Source: Dichetophora obliterata
Lineage: Eukaryota > Arthropoda > Insecta > Diptera > Sciomyzidae
NCBI GenBank assembly: GCA_963920525.1
Contig: OY986439.1
Span: 215,315,000 to 215,378,999, forward strand
Length of the DNA stretch: 64,000 nt
Direction: 5' to 3'
Below the pieces are notes generated by a model. That model made no database searches. It had not been told where the DNA came from and saw nothing but the letters and a program-made list of their open reading frames with translations. This document shows, piece by piece, positions 24,691 through 38,197 of this stretch; the stretch's first letter is position 1, and every line of letters starts with the position of its first letter. Made by a program: the position numbers and the translations under genes.

Positions 24691-25370
24691 TTTACTTACT
24701 TACTTGCTTAGTTGGCGCTGCAACCGTATGTCGGTCTTGGCCTCATCTAAGAATTTGCGCCAGCCATTTCTGTCTTTCGCTTGCTGGCGCCAGTTGAAAA
24801 TTCCAAGCTTCGTCAGGTTGTCCTCTAATTGGTCTTTCCAACGAAGATGCGGTCGTCCTCTTCTGCGTTGACCGCCGCTGGGTACCGAATTGAATGTTTT
24901 CTTCACTGGAGCATCGTCTTTCATGCGCTGAACATGACCAAGCCAGCGAAGCCGCTCGATTTTAATGCGCTTGATTATGTCGATGTCAGCGTACAGCTCA
25001 TACTGTTCATCATTCCACCGTATTCGGTACTCGCCATTGACGCAGATTGGTCCGTAAATCTTACGAAGAATCTTTCTCTCAAATGCTCCTAATGTCTTTT
25101 CATCTGAACTGCTCAGCGTCCAGGTTTGTGATGCATAAAGTAGGACGGGCACGATGAGCGATTTATAGAGCGTGATTTTCGTTCGTCGAGAGAGGGCTCT
25201 GCTTCTCAATTGCCTACTGAGCAAAGTAACACCTGTTGGCAAGAGTTATTCTTCGTTTGATCTCAATGCTGATGTCATTGGTTGAGTTTATGCTGGATCC
25301 CTGATAAACGAAGTCCTTTACAACCTCGAAGGAGATATTGTCAATATTGTTCATCTTTACACCAATTATT
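24691..25370 (-). pseudogene. 3' fragment of an RTE-type non-LTR retrotransposon
   Basis: A 180-aa frame (24700-25242) encodes the part after the reverse transcriptase: LYKSLIVPVLLYASQTW, AFERKILRKIYGP, RLRWLGHVQRM, RRGRPHLRWKDQLE and WRKFLDEA. A second frame upstream to about 25365 adds FVYQGSSI and EIKRRITLAN, so one frameshift lies near 25240. The 3' end carries an AAGTAAGTAAGTAAAG-type tail, seen on the plus strand as TTTACTTACTTACTTG. The 5' end, with endonuclease and catalytic RT, is missing, as expected of a truncated insertion. Confidence 0.85.
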
Positions 25371-28154
25371 TCTTGATTCCAAAATATATCTGGTCAAGCT
25401 CTTGGATAATTTTTTTTGGAAAATATAACAGATTTATTTATGTAAAAGATGTCGTCTAACATATTTTCTATTGCTGGTCGCTTATCCGACCAGTAAAAGC
25501 ACCCATCATACTTACGCTCATATCTCCATTTCTTACGGGTTTATTGACAAAAACTTTCCAAATTTTTTAACTTAATCATTTGGGGCTGGGAAAAAAATCA
25601 TGATTTTTAGACCTTTATTGGCTATTTGAGAAAATTTTTTTAGAAAAACATATAATGCAAATGTAATGCTGACAAAATACTAAAAAAATTTAAAAGTTTT
25701 CGAAACTATTTCGAAACGATTACCACATTTTTTCTCGTAACAGAAAAAATTTCAACTCAACAAACAATTTAATCATTTGTAAGTTATTTTAGGATATCGA
25801 TTGATGGTATTTAGAAGTTTGACAGTCTTTCTCGTAAAAAAAGGAGTTTGGTAGAAAATGAGTTTACCCATTAATCGCGGCTCCCAAACGCTTCTTACAA
25901 TTTCTTTCATACTGCGTGTGCTTTGTTATATTGATCACAGAAACTACCGCACCAAATTTTAAATTTGTACCTTTCACCGTAGTCGAGATATTAGTTGGAT
26001 ATAAAAATACCCAACCGTCGTCAATGTGTTCTAAATGTGCACAAATTCCTTCTGCAACGACAGCACAGTTTTATATCATTTGCTAAAATAGATTTTACTT
26101 TTTTTTTATTTGAGATTAATCGGATTATTATTTATGGAGATAAATAACTTGTAATAAGGATTTTTTTTTATCTGCATGCACATCGTAGTCAAAATTTAAA
26201 ACGCGTTTTTCTCAAAACCATGCTTTCGAAATCGGTGATCACTGTAACTGTAGAACGGCTTTACCGATCAGTTTGACATTTTTCTCACTTATTCTATGCA
26301 CATTTGTCCTCCCGATGAAAGGAGGATTTTTTTGGGGGCGATAATATTTTTTTTTGCCGAATATATGAGTGAAATTTTGATCAAATAGCATCTTTGGAAT
26401 TTCAACATCCGCCATTTTTCGAAAAATCTACATTTTTCAAATTCCTTCGTTCATCAATGATCCCTTTTTTATATCGGATGATCCAGTGACAAGTAGCAGT
26501 GATTAAGAAAAAACACCTTTTTTTGATCCCTTGCAAATCCATAATAATCATATTTATCCATAATTTTGTCATAAAAAAAATATTTCCTTCAAATATATAT
26601 CTTTTATGTAAAAACAATTTTAATGTGTGGCCAAAAAAATCCTAAACAAGAGCTTTTCTTGTGCCCCTTAAAACAAATTTTGCGTGAACAATTCTCTTAT
26701 CCTTAAACCTTTTTTGCGAAATTTCATGATTCTACGGTAACTGCCTCTATGTATTCATATCCACTTGCTGTATCAGCGCGTTACACTGTGCCACACATTC
26801 TTTATTGAGAGACTGGTGCGAGTTTGCTTACATGTTTGCTTTATTTACTAGCTTGCTTTGGCTTCCTTCCCTTCTTCGTCGTCTTTATCTTATTCTTTTT
26901 CATCCTATGTGTTGACAAATTAAAATTAAGCTTTGTATTGCGATTTTTTTTAACAGGCGTTTATTCAACCGGCCCCTGCCCTAACACACACACATACGCA
27001 TCTGTATCTGCTTTTTTCTTTAGTTTTTGCTTTAATCAACTAATACACGCATGTTTTATGTCGTTTTGTGTGTTGATGCTACTCAATTCATTTATTTGTA
27101 TTGTTATGTGTTTTTTTTGGTTGTTGCTTTCCTGCTGTTGTTATTGTTATTGTTCTAGAAATTAAATTTAATTAATTACCATCCATCCGCACAGATGCAC
27201 ACGCACACGCTCACTCACACACCTTCAAACAAGCTCGTATGAGCTTACATTTGTCTGCTCTTTATTTTCAATTATCAACATTTTTGCGCAGAGCAAAAAC
27301 AATCAAATGCGTAAAACATAACAGAATACAAAAGAAAAATAAAACAAATAAAATAAGATGAAAGCAGTAAAAAAGAGCTAAAAAAACACTGTGCTTCAAC
27401 CAAAGCTTAGTCCAATTAAGAGCTTTTCCGCCTTAAACTTTGACAATTAGCAAGCGTTTCATTTGAGTTAAGGCAGTGGGAAAATTTTTCTCAAAAACAT
27501 TTGGTGGTTTGGTTTTAATAGCTACTTTAATTAAGTTATTGATATTTTCTTTAAATAGATGAAATATAAAACAATATATTTTTACTTATAAGGAGGGAGA
27601 GGTGCTTGCTTTGATTTAATATAAATGTTTTATTGCAGCTTTTATAATAATAGCAAAACACAGTTAAACGATAGTTTAAATTCTTAAAAAAAGCACATAT
27701 AATATGTTAAAAGCAGCTTAAAACTACTGTGAAAATATTCGCTTAATACCCATCACACGCACACACACAAAATCACTCTCACCACGTTAATTTATAAAGC
27801 TTGGTTTTTATTTCAGCAGCATACCGCTTTTTAATTTATTTATGCCGTAATTAATTGTATTTTTTTTCTCCTACGTTTATGCATTCGCCATTTAATTATC
27901 GTAAAAAACAAGTGCATTTTTATCTATTTTCATTTAAATATCACCAGACATTAATCTATATAGCTTCGATTTCTTAGACTTAATTAGTTAGGACATTTTT
28001 CTCCTTGCAACTCATTTCGTTATGATTGTTGATTCTTGGTTTTATATAAGGCATTTCTCATGGAATCATGTACATTGTAATAGCAATTTTTTCTGCCTTA
28101 TTTAAAGAAATTATATATATTCGACTTAACGGTTAATAACTCAAATACAAATTT
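25371..28154. other. Noncoding stretch, degenerate repeats
   Basis: A patch at 26180-26240 (AAAACGCGTTTTTCTCAAAA) resembles the core of repeat A. A block at 26690-26790 (ATTCTACGGTAACTGCCTCT, GCGTTACACTGTGC) is similar to 39325-39400. The 113-aa frame at 26824-27165 is phenylalanine/cysteine-rich low complexity and is not called. CA-rich runs lie at 27190-27230 and 27755. Confidence 0.35.
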
Positions 28155-29182
28155 GGCCCAATCAGCCAAACAAGCTTGGAATAAGCTTGTAGTAAGCTTA
28201 CAAGCGTAAGCATCGTGCTTGGAAAAAGCTTGTGAAAATTTGTGCGAAATGCTTTCAAGTAATTGTAGAATAAGCAAAAAGGAACCCATGGAAAAATATT
28301 CCTTACTGTAATAATTTTGTAAGCGTTTACTATTCAATTGGATAAAATTACTTTGTACTTACTTTGCAATTGGAATAAAGTGTTGTAAAAGTATTATTGA
28401 AAACAATTACTAAATAATTGGAAATAAGTATTATTGTAAGTTTTTTAGAACTGTTTTTAAAAAATTGGAAAAAAGTGTAATAAAAATATTATTAAAACAA
28501 TTATTAAATAAATTAAAGCAAGTATTATTGTAAGCTATTAACACCTGTTTTTAAGAAATTTAAGAAATCTTATGTGTTCGCAGTTAACAAAAGATCGCAA
28601 ATTCATCCTCTAAGTTAAATTTATCCATATGAAAGAGTATCACATCGAAATCTATAGAAACTTTATCTATAGTACACTATCGGTAAATACATTGCAACTC
28701 AAAAGAAAGTTAATACAACTAAAACTATTTGGATCATTATGTATGTTTGTAACTAACAAAATAATATTTTTTTTTCCATTATAAAATTCTAAAAGACTGA
28801 CAATAATCACTCTCATGTGTTCGAATTATCACTGAACTCAAGCCAATGACATCAAAATTGTTAGTGATGGTACTTCGTTTTTTATTCAAAATTTTTTTTT
28901 AATTTTGGGAATTCCCTTATAATGTGAAAATTGTGAAACTTTTACATCTAAAAGCATTTCCCAATTATGCTTTGAAAACGCTTGTAAATAAAACTTCAAG
29001 TAAACTTCAACAAGTACTATTATACAAAGCTTACTTTTTTACCCGTTTCGATACAATTTTACAACACAACTTGTAAATTCATTACGTAGACAAGTGCTTT
29101 CAAAGCATGTTTAAAAAAGGCTTCAATTGTTCTATTGTAGGTAAGCTTACTCCAAGCACTATTACAGAATAGCTGATTTGGT
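28155..29182. mobile_element. Possible 1-kb inverted-repeat element
   Basis: The left part starts CCCAATCAGCCAAACAAGCT and the complement of the right part starts CCAAATCAGCTATTCTG. Both lead into TGCTTGG and GTAAGCTTAC phrases. The middle repeats AAACAATTA.TAAATAA..G.AAGTATTATTGTAAG-like units. The inverted match is short and imperfect, so the ends and nature are tentative. Confidence 0.35.
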
Positions 29183-30849
29183 GATTTTACTCTACAATGC
29201 CATTAGATTTTTTGTTGTTTTTCGTTTTGTTTTGATAATGTATTAAAATTTAATATTCTATTTGAAATACAATGAGCTGCATAACCAGCATATATCGATT
29301 CTCAACAAAATGATAAGCATTTTTAATAACATTGCATACTTATAGGCATTTTCATATACACAATAAACGTAATTTGGCTTAATTATATTGCGTAGTTAGC
29401 AGTTAAAAACAAATTTTTGTAATATTAAACTAGAGCAGCCGTGAGTACAGATATTAATAAGTAAGCAACAGCTTGCTCAAACAACAAAATAAGATTTTTG
29501 TGTTCAATTCTTAAACAATACTGATGCAAAAACATTCTGATAAGAGTCTTATCGCCTCATTTTGAATAGAAGAAAGTATTTGTGCTCGTTTCTTGCTTGT
29601 CGTTGAGTAGACTTTTTCGTGATGCAAAATAAAAAAACTACTGAAGAGTTGATGTAGGTTTGTTCTGCAAAAAACTTCGTGTTGTTGCAAACTGTTGCTT
29701 CACGAGCGTATTTGATATTAAACTCAATTATAATTTAAAAAATTATAATGTTTCAATATTTTTAAAACTATAATTGTTTTTTATAAAATATATTTTTTTT
29801 TAGAATTATAAAAAAATATAACACGGTTAGCACTTACAATTTGAAGAGGTTCATAAAAACCGCAAAAATTGCCATCATAAATATTATAAAAGTGTCTTAA
29901 ACAAGAATACTTACGATTTAATTAAGTCTTTAATTTATATATTTGTTTTAATAAATAATATTTAATATAAATAATTAGATGCGTTCCATTCGCTTCAAAA
30001 TAATCCAGATTATTTTTTTTACATGCAAACCAAAAACAAAAATAATAGTCCTATAACAAATAGGATTATTTTTGCCATGCATATAAAATTGTGATATAGC
30101 CTTTAAAAAATTTGAAACACAGGTTTCAACACCGCACCTGTATATTTTTATGAGCTGTCATTTAATTTTTGAATTATTTGTTTGTTTGATACAATGACTA
30201 TTAGGTAGCCATGACAGCTACCTATTTTTTTACGGGATGCGTCCATCGAATGTTAAACAAAAGAAGAAAAAACAAACCGCGTGTGTCACACGCATTGGAC
30301 GCATTCAACGGAGCCAATAATTGCACTTAAATTATTTATATAATTGAATAATAATAATAATTAAATTAAATAATTTACAATTTTTTGACGTTTAGAGTAA
30401 AACACTTTCAGAGAAAAACATCGTTCACTAAGGTATCGCTACCATAACAGTTCACAATAGTTTTGAACGACACATGTTCTCATGACACCTAATAGTTATT
30501 GTATCATGATTGCTTGTTTGAATTTAATTTTGACTGTAACGGTAGTGCCCTCTACGAGTCGTTTTTCTTGCCGTTCCTTTGAGAAAATTTGATATCGCGA
30601 TTATATTCAGGCGAAAGGAACGCAGCTTTTAGTACAGATTTGATGATTTTTCATAAATGATGATGATTTACACATAGTAAATTAAATAAAATCACGAGTA
30701 AGATTCATGTCACTACTTAAATTGTACAAGGTGCTTTTTAAACGTTTAGTTTTTGAAAATGAAAAAAAAAAGAAAACATGCAATAGTGAATAAAATATTT
30801 ATTTGGAGCAATACATCAATGCCTGCCATTTATATTTACATTACTACGC
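29183..30849. other. AT-rich noncoding stretch
   Basis: Only short frames. ATGCGTTCCATTCG at 29980 is partly mirrored near 30300 (CACGCATTGGACGCATTCAA), which could mark another small inverted-repeat element, but the match is too weak to call. No gene or RNA was recognised. Confidence 0.35.
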
Positions 30850-31740
30850 TCAAATTTTGCTCCAAAATGCTTTTCCCAGCATTTCGGCCGGTATCTCACC
30901 AATGGCTGGCTTGTACACGAGAGATTCATTGCTCTCTAAACTCGCCTCTCAATAGGTCCATTGTATCGCGTGCCGTGTGGCATATGGCACCGTCTTGTTG
31001 AAACCACATGACAACCAAGTCCAATTCTTCCATTTTGGGCAAAAAAACTCGGTAATCATTGCACGGTACCTTGCTCTATTGACTGTAACGTTGTGATTTT
31101 CATTATCTTTTAAAAAGTACGGTCCAATGATGCCGCCGGCCAACAAACCGCACCAAACAGTGCATTTTTCAGGGTGAATTGGCAGTTCTTTAACTGCTTC
31201 TGGCTGCTCTTCAGACAAAATTCGGCAATTCTGTTTGTTGGCGTACCCATTGAGCCAAAAATGAGCTTCGTCGCTGATGAAATTTTTCGATAAAAAAAGT
31301 GGATCTTCATCCAACTTTTCTAAGGCCAATTCACCAAACAAACGAAGTTGTGGTAGGTCACCTGGCTGTACTTTTTGCACCAGCTCTATTTTGTATGGTT
31401 ATATACCGAGGTCCTTACGTAAAATCTTCCAGGTGTTCAAATAACACAAGCCCAGTTGATTAGAACGGCGATGAATTGACATATCGCTGTCTTCATTGAC
31501 ACCGGCCGCACTCTCCGCATACGGGTTAGTGGATTAATGTCCAATAAAGTGAAAATGGTGCGAAATTTGGTAACAATATCTTGAATAGTTCAGTGGGTCA
31601 ATTATGGCCACCATAAAATGGACGAAATTTGCGAAATACATTTCTCACAGAGCACGAATTTTCATAATAAAATTCAATGATTTGCAAACACTGTTCGTTT
31701 GTTTGTCTATTTATGGTGAAATGGCAAACCCTTCTGATAA
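30850..31740 (-). pseudogene. Degenerate, internally deleted mariner transposase (DD41D-like)
   Basis: The frame 31380-30949 encodes a mariner catalytic core: FISDEAHFWLNG, NKQNCRI, CTVWCGL, IGPYFL and VTVNRARYRAMITEFF. A frameshift then moves the QQDGA/CHTARDTMDLL segment into another frame. The C-terminal piece (IPAEMLGKAFW, near 30870-30910) follows almost directly, so the third-aspartate region is deleted. The sequence is related to, but clearly different from, the copy at 47874. Terminal repeats were not found; ends are approximate. Confidence 0.8.
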
Positions 31741-32509
31741 TTTTTAGTTTTGCCTTATGTTACGAATCACGCTTGTGTCAAAAATTTACACTGACAAAAC
31801 AAATAACAAAAAAAAAACACCCTTTATAAATATTTATAAAAAAGCACGAAAAAGCATCACGCACTACAAAAAATTAATAAAAAAAAAACAAATGGAATAA
31901 AAGAAAATAATATAAAAAACACAAACATCAATTAAAGCAAAACAACCTATAATTTATTAAGTTTCGTTCTTTTGTTCAGAATTTTTTATGATTTTTGTGT
32001 GTTCGATATGCCAGAAAAGGACACCTTATGGATTTTTGAAAAAAAATTCAAGTTTCAACAGCTATAACTTTTTTCCAAAAAAAGCTCAATACATGCTGTT
32101 TTTAAAATTTTGCATTTTTTGATTTTTAGATTTTTTTTTTTTGGTAAAAATACTCAGACTGTAAATTTTTAAAACGGTACAATTCTTGGAAAAATTTTCA
32201 TAACGACCAGGTTATTCAACGTAATCGCACCTGGTTGTCATTATTAAATATTAGTCATAGTTTCAGAATATATTTTCATCGAAATCGAAATATCACAACT
32301 CTGATTGTGGTAGCATTTGCCCAATTTTCCTGTTAGATAACTCATTTCAAAAAAAAAAAATAATTGAAAAAAATGAAGTGCGCATCCTTGCAAATTAATA
32401 AAAAAAAAGTAGTAGCGATTTTTGGAAAAAGAGCACTTTTTCCCATACAAATCAGATTTTCAACTTAAAAGTCGCTTGCGGTACGTTTAAATTTCAATAT
32501 TTATCCTGG
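31741..32509. other. AT-rich noncoding stretch
   Basis: A-rich low-complexity sequence (31800-31930) and otherwise featureless AT-rich DNA. Nothing was recognised. Confidence 0.4.
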
Positions 32510-33265
32510 AAACTTCACAGTTTATTTCCATTTTGGATTCTGTGTATTGGATATTCAGAAAGGTCATCTAGTTCATTGAACAACCAGTTACCTAAATGGC
32601 GAAGGAGGTCTTGAGCCAGCGCTGGACAGGTGCAGAGGAGATGCATTGTGGATCCTTCCTCCTCTTCATCTCTACAGCTTCTGCAAAAGTCATTATGGGA
32701 GATATTTAATTTTTGAGCAAGTTTGCCAATCAGGCATGGCCCTGTTAAGACCCCTATCATGGTACTGATGGAGTTTTTACTAAGAGAAATACGTTCTTTT
32801 GAACGTTTGAGGGTAAGTCTGGTCAAGATTTGGTGCGTAATATTAAAAATGCTTCCTTCTAACCACCTGCTGTTGGTTTTATTGCGGGATAGCTCAAGTG
32901 TAAGAAGCTGCGAGTGGTGAGAGGAATACCAAAACTCTCTATTTGGCTTTACAGTTTCCTGCAAAATTTCTATGTACGAAAATTTAGCATAAATAAATTT
33001 TTAGCTGCTTTGCCATCTTAGTCAGAGATCTGCGGCAGTTTAGAACTGTTTTGAATGTTATTTCAACAGTATCCAGGGCATTTGAAGCAGCTTGACTATC
33101 AGATAATATGCAGATATCTATGGATGATAACTAATTTACTAGTAGCCAAGCCATTGTCTCGTGTATTGCGGCGACTTCAGCTTGAAATACACTGCATTGT
33201 TCTACATCTGTTTTGTTCGACTTACTGTTCGAAAGGTTTAGATTTACTGTCACAATTGTTAAGTT
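32510..33265 (-). pseudogene. RNase H and C-terminal zinc-knuckle fragment of a jockey/R1-type retrotransposon
   Basis: From 33265 downward the minus strand encodes, in broken frames, an RNase H motif (EVAAIHETMAWLL, ICILSDSQAASNALD). The frame 32964-32515 then gives the conserved end of ORF2: RLTLKRSKERIS, TGPCLIGKLAQKLNI, FCRSCRDEEE, MHLLCTCPALAQ and RHLGNWLFNELDDL. The C..C....H....C pattern fits the jockey/I/R1 group. A stop and a frameshift separate the two parts, and the reverse transcriptase is absent. It is a dead 5'-truncated copy. Confidence 0.8.
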
Positions 33266-36200
33266 ACAGTTTTGGATCGAAAATTTCAAACGAAATAATA
33301 GTAACAGTGCAACAACAATTCTATTGACGGCAGTGACCGAAAATATCGTTTGAATTTACCGACGAGATTTTGTGTGTGTGTGTACAAACATTGATTTCAC
33401 GCAGCAATCAACCATCTTAGAGCGTTTTGTTCATGATTGAATATTTTGTTCACCTCATTTCTTTCAAATTCGCAAACTTATCATTCGTTATTCATCTAAT
33501 AAAATTATTCAAACAGTCATTATATGGAACTCAATGTTCTTACTTCATTGTCATTTTATTTTTGTCTTCCTTATAATTCTTTGATTTCTTATATAAAAGC
33601 AATACAAATCCAAGTATTTTCATCAACACAAAAAGTGCTCAATTTATTTTTATCACTCAATTTCCTTGCTCTTCTGCATTGACATCAACTTAGTTTTTCT
33701 TGAAGTCGCTCACAGCAATTCAATTATCCAATTAGCATTGTTTATTTAATATTTTTATTGCACAAAATAAAATTGAAATAAAATTCAAGAGATGCTCAGA
33801 TATGCAACAAGTAAGTTATTTTTAGTTCAGATAACTTAAAAAATGCATTTGTTTCGAACAGAATACTTAGTTTTATTGTGATTATGATTTGTATAAATTC
33901 TCATACATTGACAACCATAACCCTATAATGCGCAATTAGTTATTTTTCATTAAAAATTTTCGGAGGATAAAAATAGTTAGTAAAATGGAAAATACGATTG
34001 TTTGAAATTTTATTTTGTTTATTTGGTTTTTTTCTTTTTAAATGTATTGAATATATGTTGTATTTACAGCATTTCAAGCTAATTCAATAGAGTACCATCT
34101 GTTGAAGAATTAATTTGTGTTTATCTAATCAAAATGTATTTTTTTATACTTCCTAATTTTTGATTTTTTGCACAACGTCAAATGTGCTCTTTTTTGCTGC
34201 CTATTTTGACTGTCTGACTTATTCATTCATACAAACGTATTCTTAATTCTGTTGTCAGCATCTAATTCGGCTTGTTTCAGATGTGCAACATGATTCAGTA
34301 AAGGGTTAAATGTCTCATTGCCTACGTTTGTATATACGATGTAAAGTTCTTTGGGAATGAAGAGTGTACTGCTGTATTAAGCTTTACTCGACAAAAAGAG
34401 CTTTTACACCATTTTCATTTATAATTCACAATAGATCAATTTAAATACAGTAAAGATTAATTAAAATTATAAATTCCTGTTAAAATTAAAAAAATATTAA
34501 GGCAGTACTCTAGTGTAATCCTAGTGAAATTCGGGGATCTTCTGACGGTAGACAAAAAAAAACCAATTAATATTTAAAAAAATATTTTTAACGAAGTTAT
34601 ATGCTGAGTAGAAGTACAGAGGGGAAAAATACCGTGTCCATCTTGACCCGATTTCAAAGCTCCTACACTAACGCACATTCGTTTAGACGCAGTATAAATT
34701 TGTTTAAAAAGTTATAAAATTTATACACACAAAATATATTTGAAAACAATTTTTTTTATTTTGTTAGAGAAAAATATTTATTTTGCAAAATAATGCAATA
34801 TTTTTTTAATCAACTTCAAATATAACACTTGAAACAATTGGTATATTCGTTTAGACGCACTTTAGTTAAATCTTAAATAATAAAAATTATGTAATAAGTA
34901 TGCCCATCATTTATTTGGATCACCTCAAATATCCTATTAGGCATTGAATTAATTTGAGTTTTTGTAGAATGGTTTCTTGAATTGAAGTCAAAACTGCCTT
35001 GATTTTAAATTTAATTTCTGTAACAGTATAAAATTGGGTTTCTTTTTTCAGTGTAAGCTTCGGCTTCCATAATACCCCATTGATTTTCTATGGGCGTAAC
35101 CACACTGCATTCTGACACACCCTCAAAGTAATGATAATACAAAATATGGTTTTTATAATAATTGCATATATCTCTTTAACTTAAATGAGCCTATTATTTA
35201 TATATCATTGCATTACAATTCACCACTTCTGTTAGCCAGAATAACTGTTTCCTGAAATTTATTCGAAAAATAGCATGTACTGAATTATTTCAATGCCACT
35301 GCCTGATAAAATTTAGCAAACAATCCAACATATAATTATTCAAAGCTCTTGTTATCGAAATTTTTTGTTGTTTTTGTTTATGTATTGTGTTTCCCGTACC
35401 CTTTCCCGTACCCCAAACCCAACCCCAAACCCAACCCCAACGCTACCAAACCATGCCATCGACTAAAGTTACATTAATAATGCAATCATTGAAGCATACA
35501 ATTAGGCGCCTATTTGTTTTCATCGTTTAAATGGAGCCTTCAAAGCTTTTCGACTTTAAGCAGAGCAGGTGCTTGAAATTCATTCCGACTCGCAGTGTGC
35601 CTGTATTAAATGAACATAAAGTTACAGCAGTAAAAACAACAACAACAACAACAACAAAAACGACAATGTCAACAACAATATACTCAACAAGCGCATATGC
35701 AACAACAATAAAAATTCAAATTACAATTACAGCAATATTTCTAATAAAGAGTTTGAGCACAAAGTGAAGGGAAGAGCAAAACACAACAACAACAAAAATC
35801 ACACAAAAAGCCAAACAGGTGGCATCAGTGTTAAATGGCTTTGCCACAGTACGATAAAAAGTATGCACAAAGTGCAAAAGCAATAGCAACAACATCGTAA
35901 ACAAAACCTGAAGCAACAAAAACAACAATGCCATAGTTGTTAGTAGCAAAGGACCAAAGGACATAAGCACAAATAAGTAGAAATCGAGAGTCCAAGCCAA
36001 GCCAACACACTCAACTTTACGGACACATTTTTTATCGGACACCATATCGCATTCAAAAGCATCTTCACATTTCCTCCGCCCAGTCAACCAGCCACCCATT
36101 TCAACGCCATAAAAAGGCACCTAGTGTTACCGGCTACTGGGCGTGGCAGGATATAAAAAATTCGTTACTGATTAAATTCCACAAGAACAAGGATTAAGTA

Positions 36201-36480
36201 CTGCAGGTTATTTTTATGCGAAGAGTCGTGTAATTTTTGGTCAATGCTAGATTGTAGAATCATCTGCAGACAACAACTAGGTGGTCGTGTATTTTTTACC
36301 TGGTCACACCTCCAACGCGTTGCCAAAAAATACATTTATTTGAGGAGTTACTGCTCCTGCTGCCGCTGCACAGCAAAAACAATTTTTTTAATTTTTGTTT
36401 GAGCTTTTCATTATGGCAACTCCTAAATCTTCATAATGGCCGGAGGGTCTTTAAGCGCCAAAAATGCACAGAGGTGGTCT
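33266..36480. other. Noncoding stretch with CAA-rich and C-rich patches
   Basis: A C-rich patch (CCCAAACCCAACCCC) lies near 35410-35445 and CAACAA-rich DNA at 35630-35950. The two opposing frames there (35531-35767 plus, 35716-36120 minus) are made by the CAA/TTG runs and are not called. GTTTAGACGCA occurs twice in direct orientation (near 34681 and 34849). Nothing else was recognised. Confidence 0.35.
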
Positions 36481-36486
36481 GGTGTG

Positions 36487-36540
<54 letters not shown>
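36487..36540. repeat. (GT)n microsatellite
   Basis: An essentially pure run of about 25 GT units follows an imperfect start. Such runs are highly mutable in length. Confidence 0.95.
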
Positions 36541-36542
<2 letters not shown>

Positions 36543-37092
36543 GCTTTAAAGGTGCGTTGTTAGAATTTAATTAACGTTGAGTTAGCGCGTTGTCGCGGTG
36601 CTCTAAAGTGTCGCTTGGTGGCGTCGTTGACGTTGCGTTATCTGCTGTTTGTTCGTCTCTTTCAAGCTGGCGCGTATTTTATGAACAACATTTTTAAGCA
36701 TGTGTCAGCAACGAGATTAAATGCTGGCTGCACTGTTGACTGTTTGCCTTATTCACATCCTTGTTGTTGTAAGCGTCGTCTTTGGCGTAGCTAATGTCGC
36801 CTTCGCACAGTGTTACGAGTGAGGCCATAATTAAAAAAAATAATATATTAAAAATACAGAAAAAAGTATATATGTACGTCCAGAGAGAATACTTGAATCA
36901 AGTGCAATTCAAAATACTTCTCCAAAATTTGAATTTTTGTAGACACACAAAACCATAAGAGTTGGGATTTCGAGTGTTAACTTATTCTAGTAAGAAAAGC
37001 TTACATTACATGTGCACACTTTTAAGAATTTTCTTAATGAATTGCTAATGTACATAACTGTTAATCAGTGGTATAGGAATCCGAAATATTAA
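36541..37092. other. Noncoding stretch
   Basis: A GC-richer part (36550-36830) with CGTTG-rich phrases is followed by AT-rich DNA. No gene, RNA or repeat was recognised. Confidence 0.35.
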
Positions 37093-37551
37093 GGGTATTC
37101 ACGATGTGGTGTATTTGCACTTGTATTGTGTATTTTTGATATATAAGATATTTGTAGTAAATTTTGTAAAACTATAAAACGAAATGCACAGTTTTCAAAA
37201 TACAACACTGGCAAAAATACAACAAAGGAACCCTATTGTGTTCTTTGTAAATTTCATTGTGTATTTTATCAGCTGATTGCAAAAGCGTTTCTACTCAGGC
37301 ATGGAGGAAGCTATCGGCTACGCTGTTAGTTTATTTAATAAGAAGTAGTATAATTTAGTGTTTCGTTTCAAGTTTTTAATGGTTTCATTTGGTTAAATGA
37401 TGATTTTAGTTAATACTTCCAAGCAAAAGTACATACACAAATCTGCTAATTTTAAAAATACAATACTTTATTGAAGGTTCGTTCACAATATGATGTAAGT
37501 ACTGTATATTTTGTAAAAATTTATCATAAATACACCACATCGTGAATACCC
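37093..37551. mobile_element. 459-bp MITE with ~24-bp inverted ends
   Basis: The left end GGGTATTCACGATGTGGTGT matches the complement of the right end exactly over 20 bases and on for a few more. TAA lies just before the left end. The GGG start and TAA-like flank again suggest PIF/Harbinger. There is no open frame. The near-perfect ends suggest fairly recent movement. Confidence 0.8.
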
Positions 37552-38011
37552 CTATTGAATTTTATCTGTCTTTTTTTTTGCTGTTTTTTTTATATACCGT
37601 GATCGTGATACCGGTGCTTTTAAAAAATGGTGTCTGAAAAAAAAATTAAATTTGCTGAAACTTTAAAAAAGATTTAAAAAAATGCGAAATATCCACTCTG
37701 CAATTTTTTAAAAAGTTATTTTAATAAGTAGGCAATATTAATGCTATGTAAGAAAAATTAGCTCAACATAACTGCAAATCCTTACAAAAATTATATTTTT
37801 GTAGTGATAACTTTTAAGCTTTTTCTTTAGGTTCTGCTGTGCTTACATAACAAAATCCGCTATTAAGGATTTTTTTTACAATAGCTGATTAAGAAAATTT
37901 ACATAAATTATAAACATACGTAAAGAAAATATAGAATAAGTGCAATCCGTTTAATTTTTTTTTATACCTTTAATGTATCATGATTTCGGTAGTTCGATAG
38001 AACGTTATCGG

Positions 38012-38197
38012 CATCATGGTGTAAGAATTATAAGGTGTTCTCATCCCATGACATTTTTCAATATTTTTCTGTACTTCCTTATTTTGACAATTGCAAAGGT
38101 TTCATATAAAAAATTTCAAATGAAATGCCAAAATAAGGCAGCCTATTTTTTTCTTATATTCCGAATGAGAACACCTTATTATAATTACACCATGATC
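38012..38197. mobile_element. Short palindromic element (186 bp)
   Basis: ATCATGGTGTAA near the left end is mirrored by TTACACCATGAT at the right end. Just inside these, ATAAGGTGTTCTCAT is mirrored by ATGAGAACACCTTAT. The loop is AT-rich. It could be one MITE or an insertion inside an older palindrome. Confidence 0.6.

Noticed and set aside
26824..27165. 113-aa hydrophobic frame
   Set aside because: T-rich low complexity typical of fly noncoding DNA, with no domain.
35716..36120. 134-aa minus-strand frame with apparent membrane segments
   Set aside because: It comes from antisense CAA/GTT-rich low-complexity DNA (LLLLL and VVVV runs); no family, start context or splice support.
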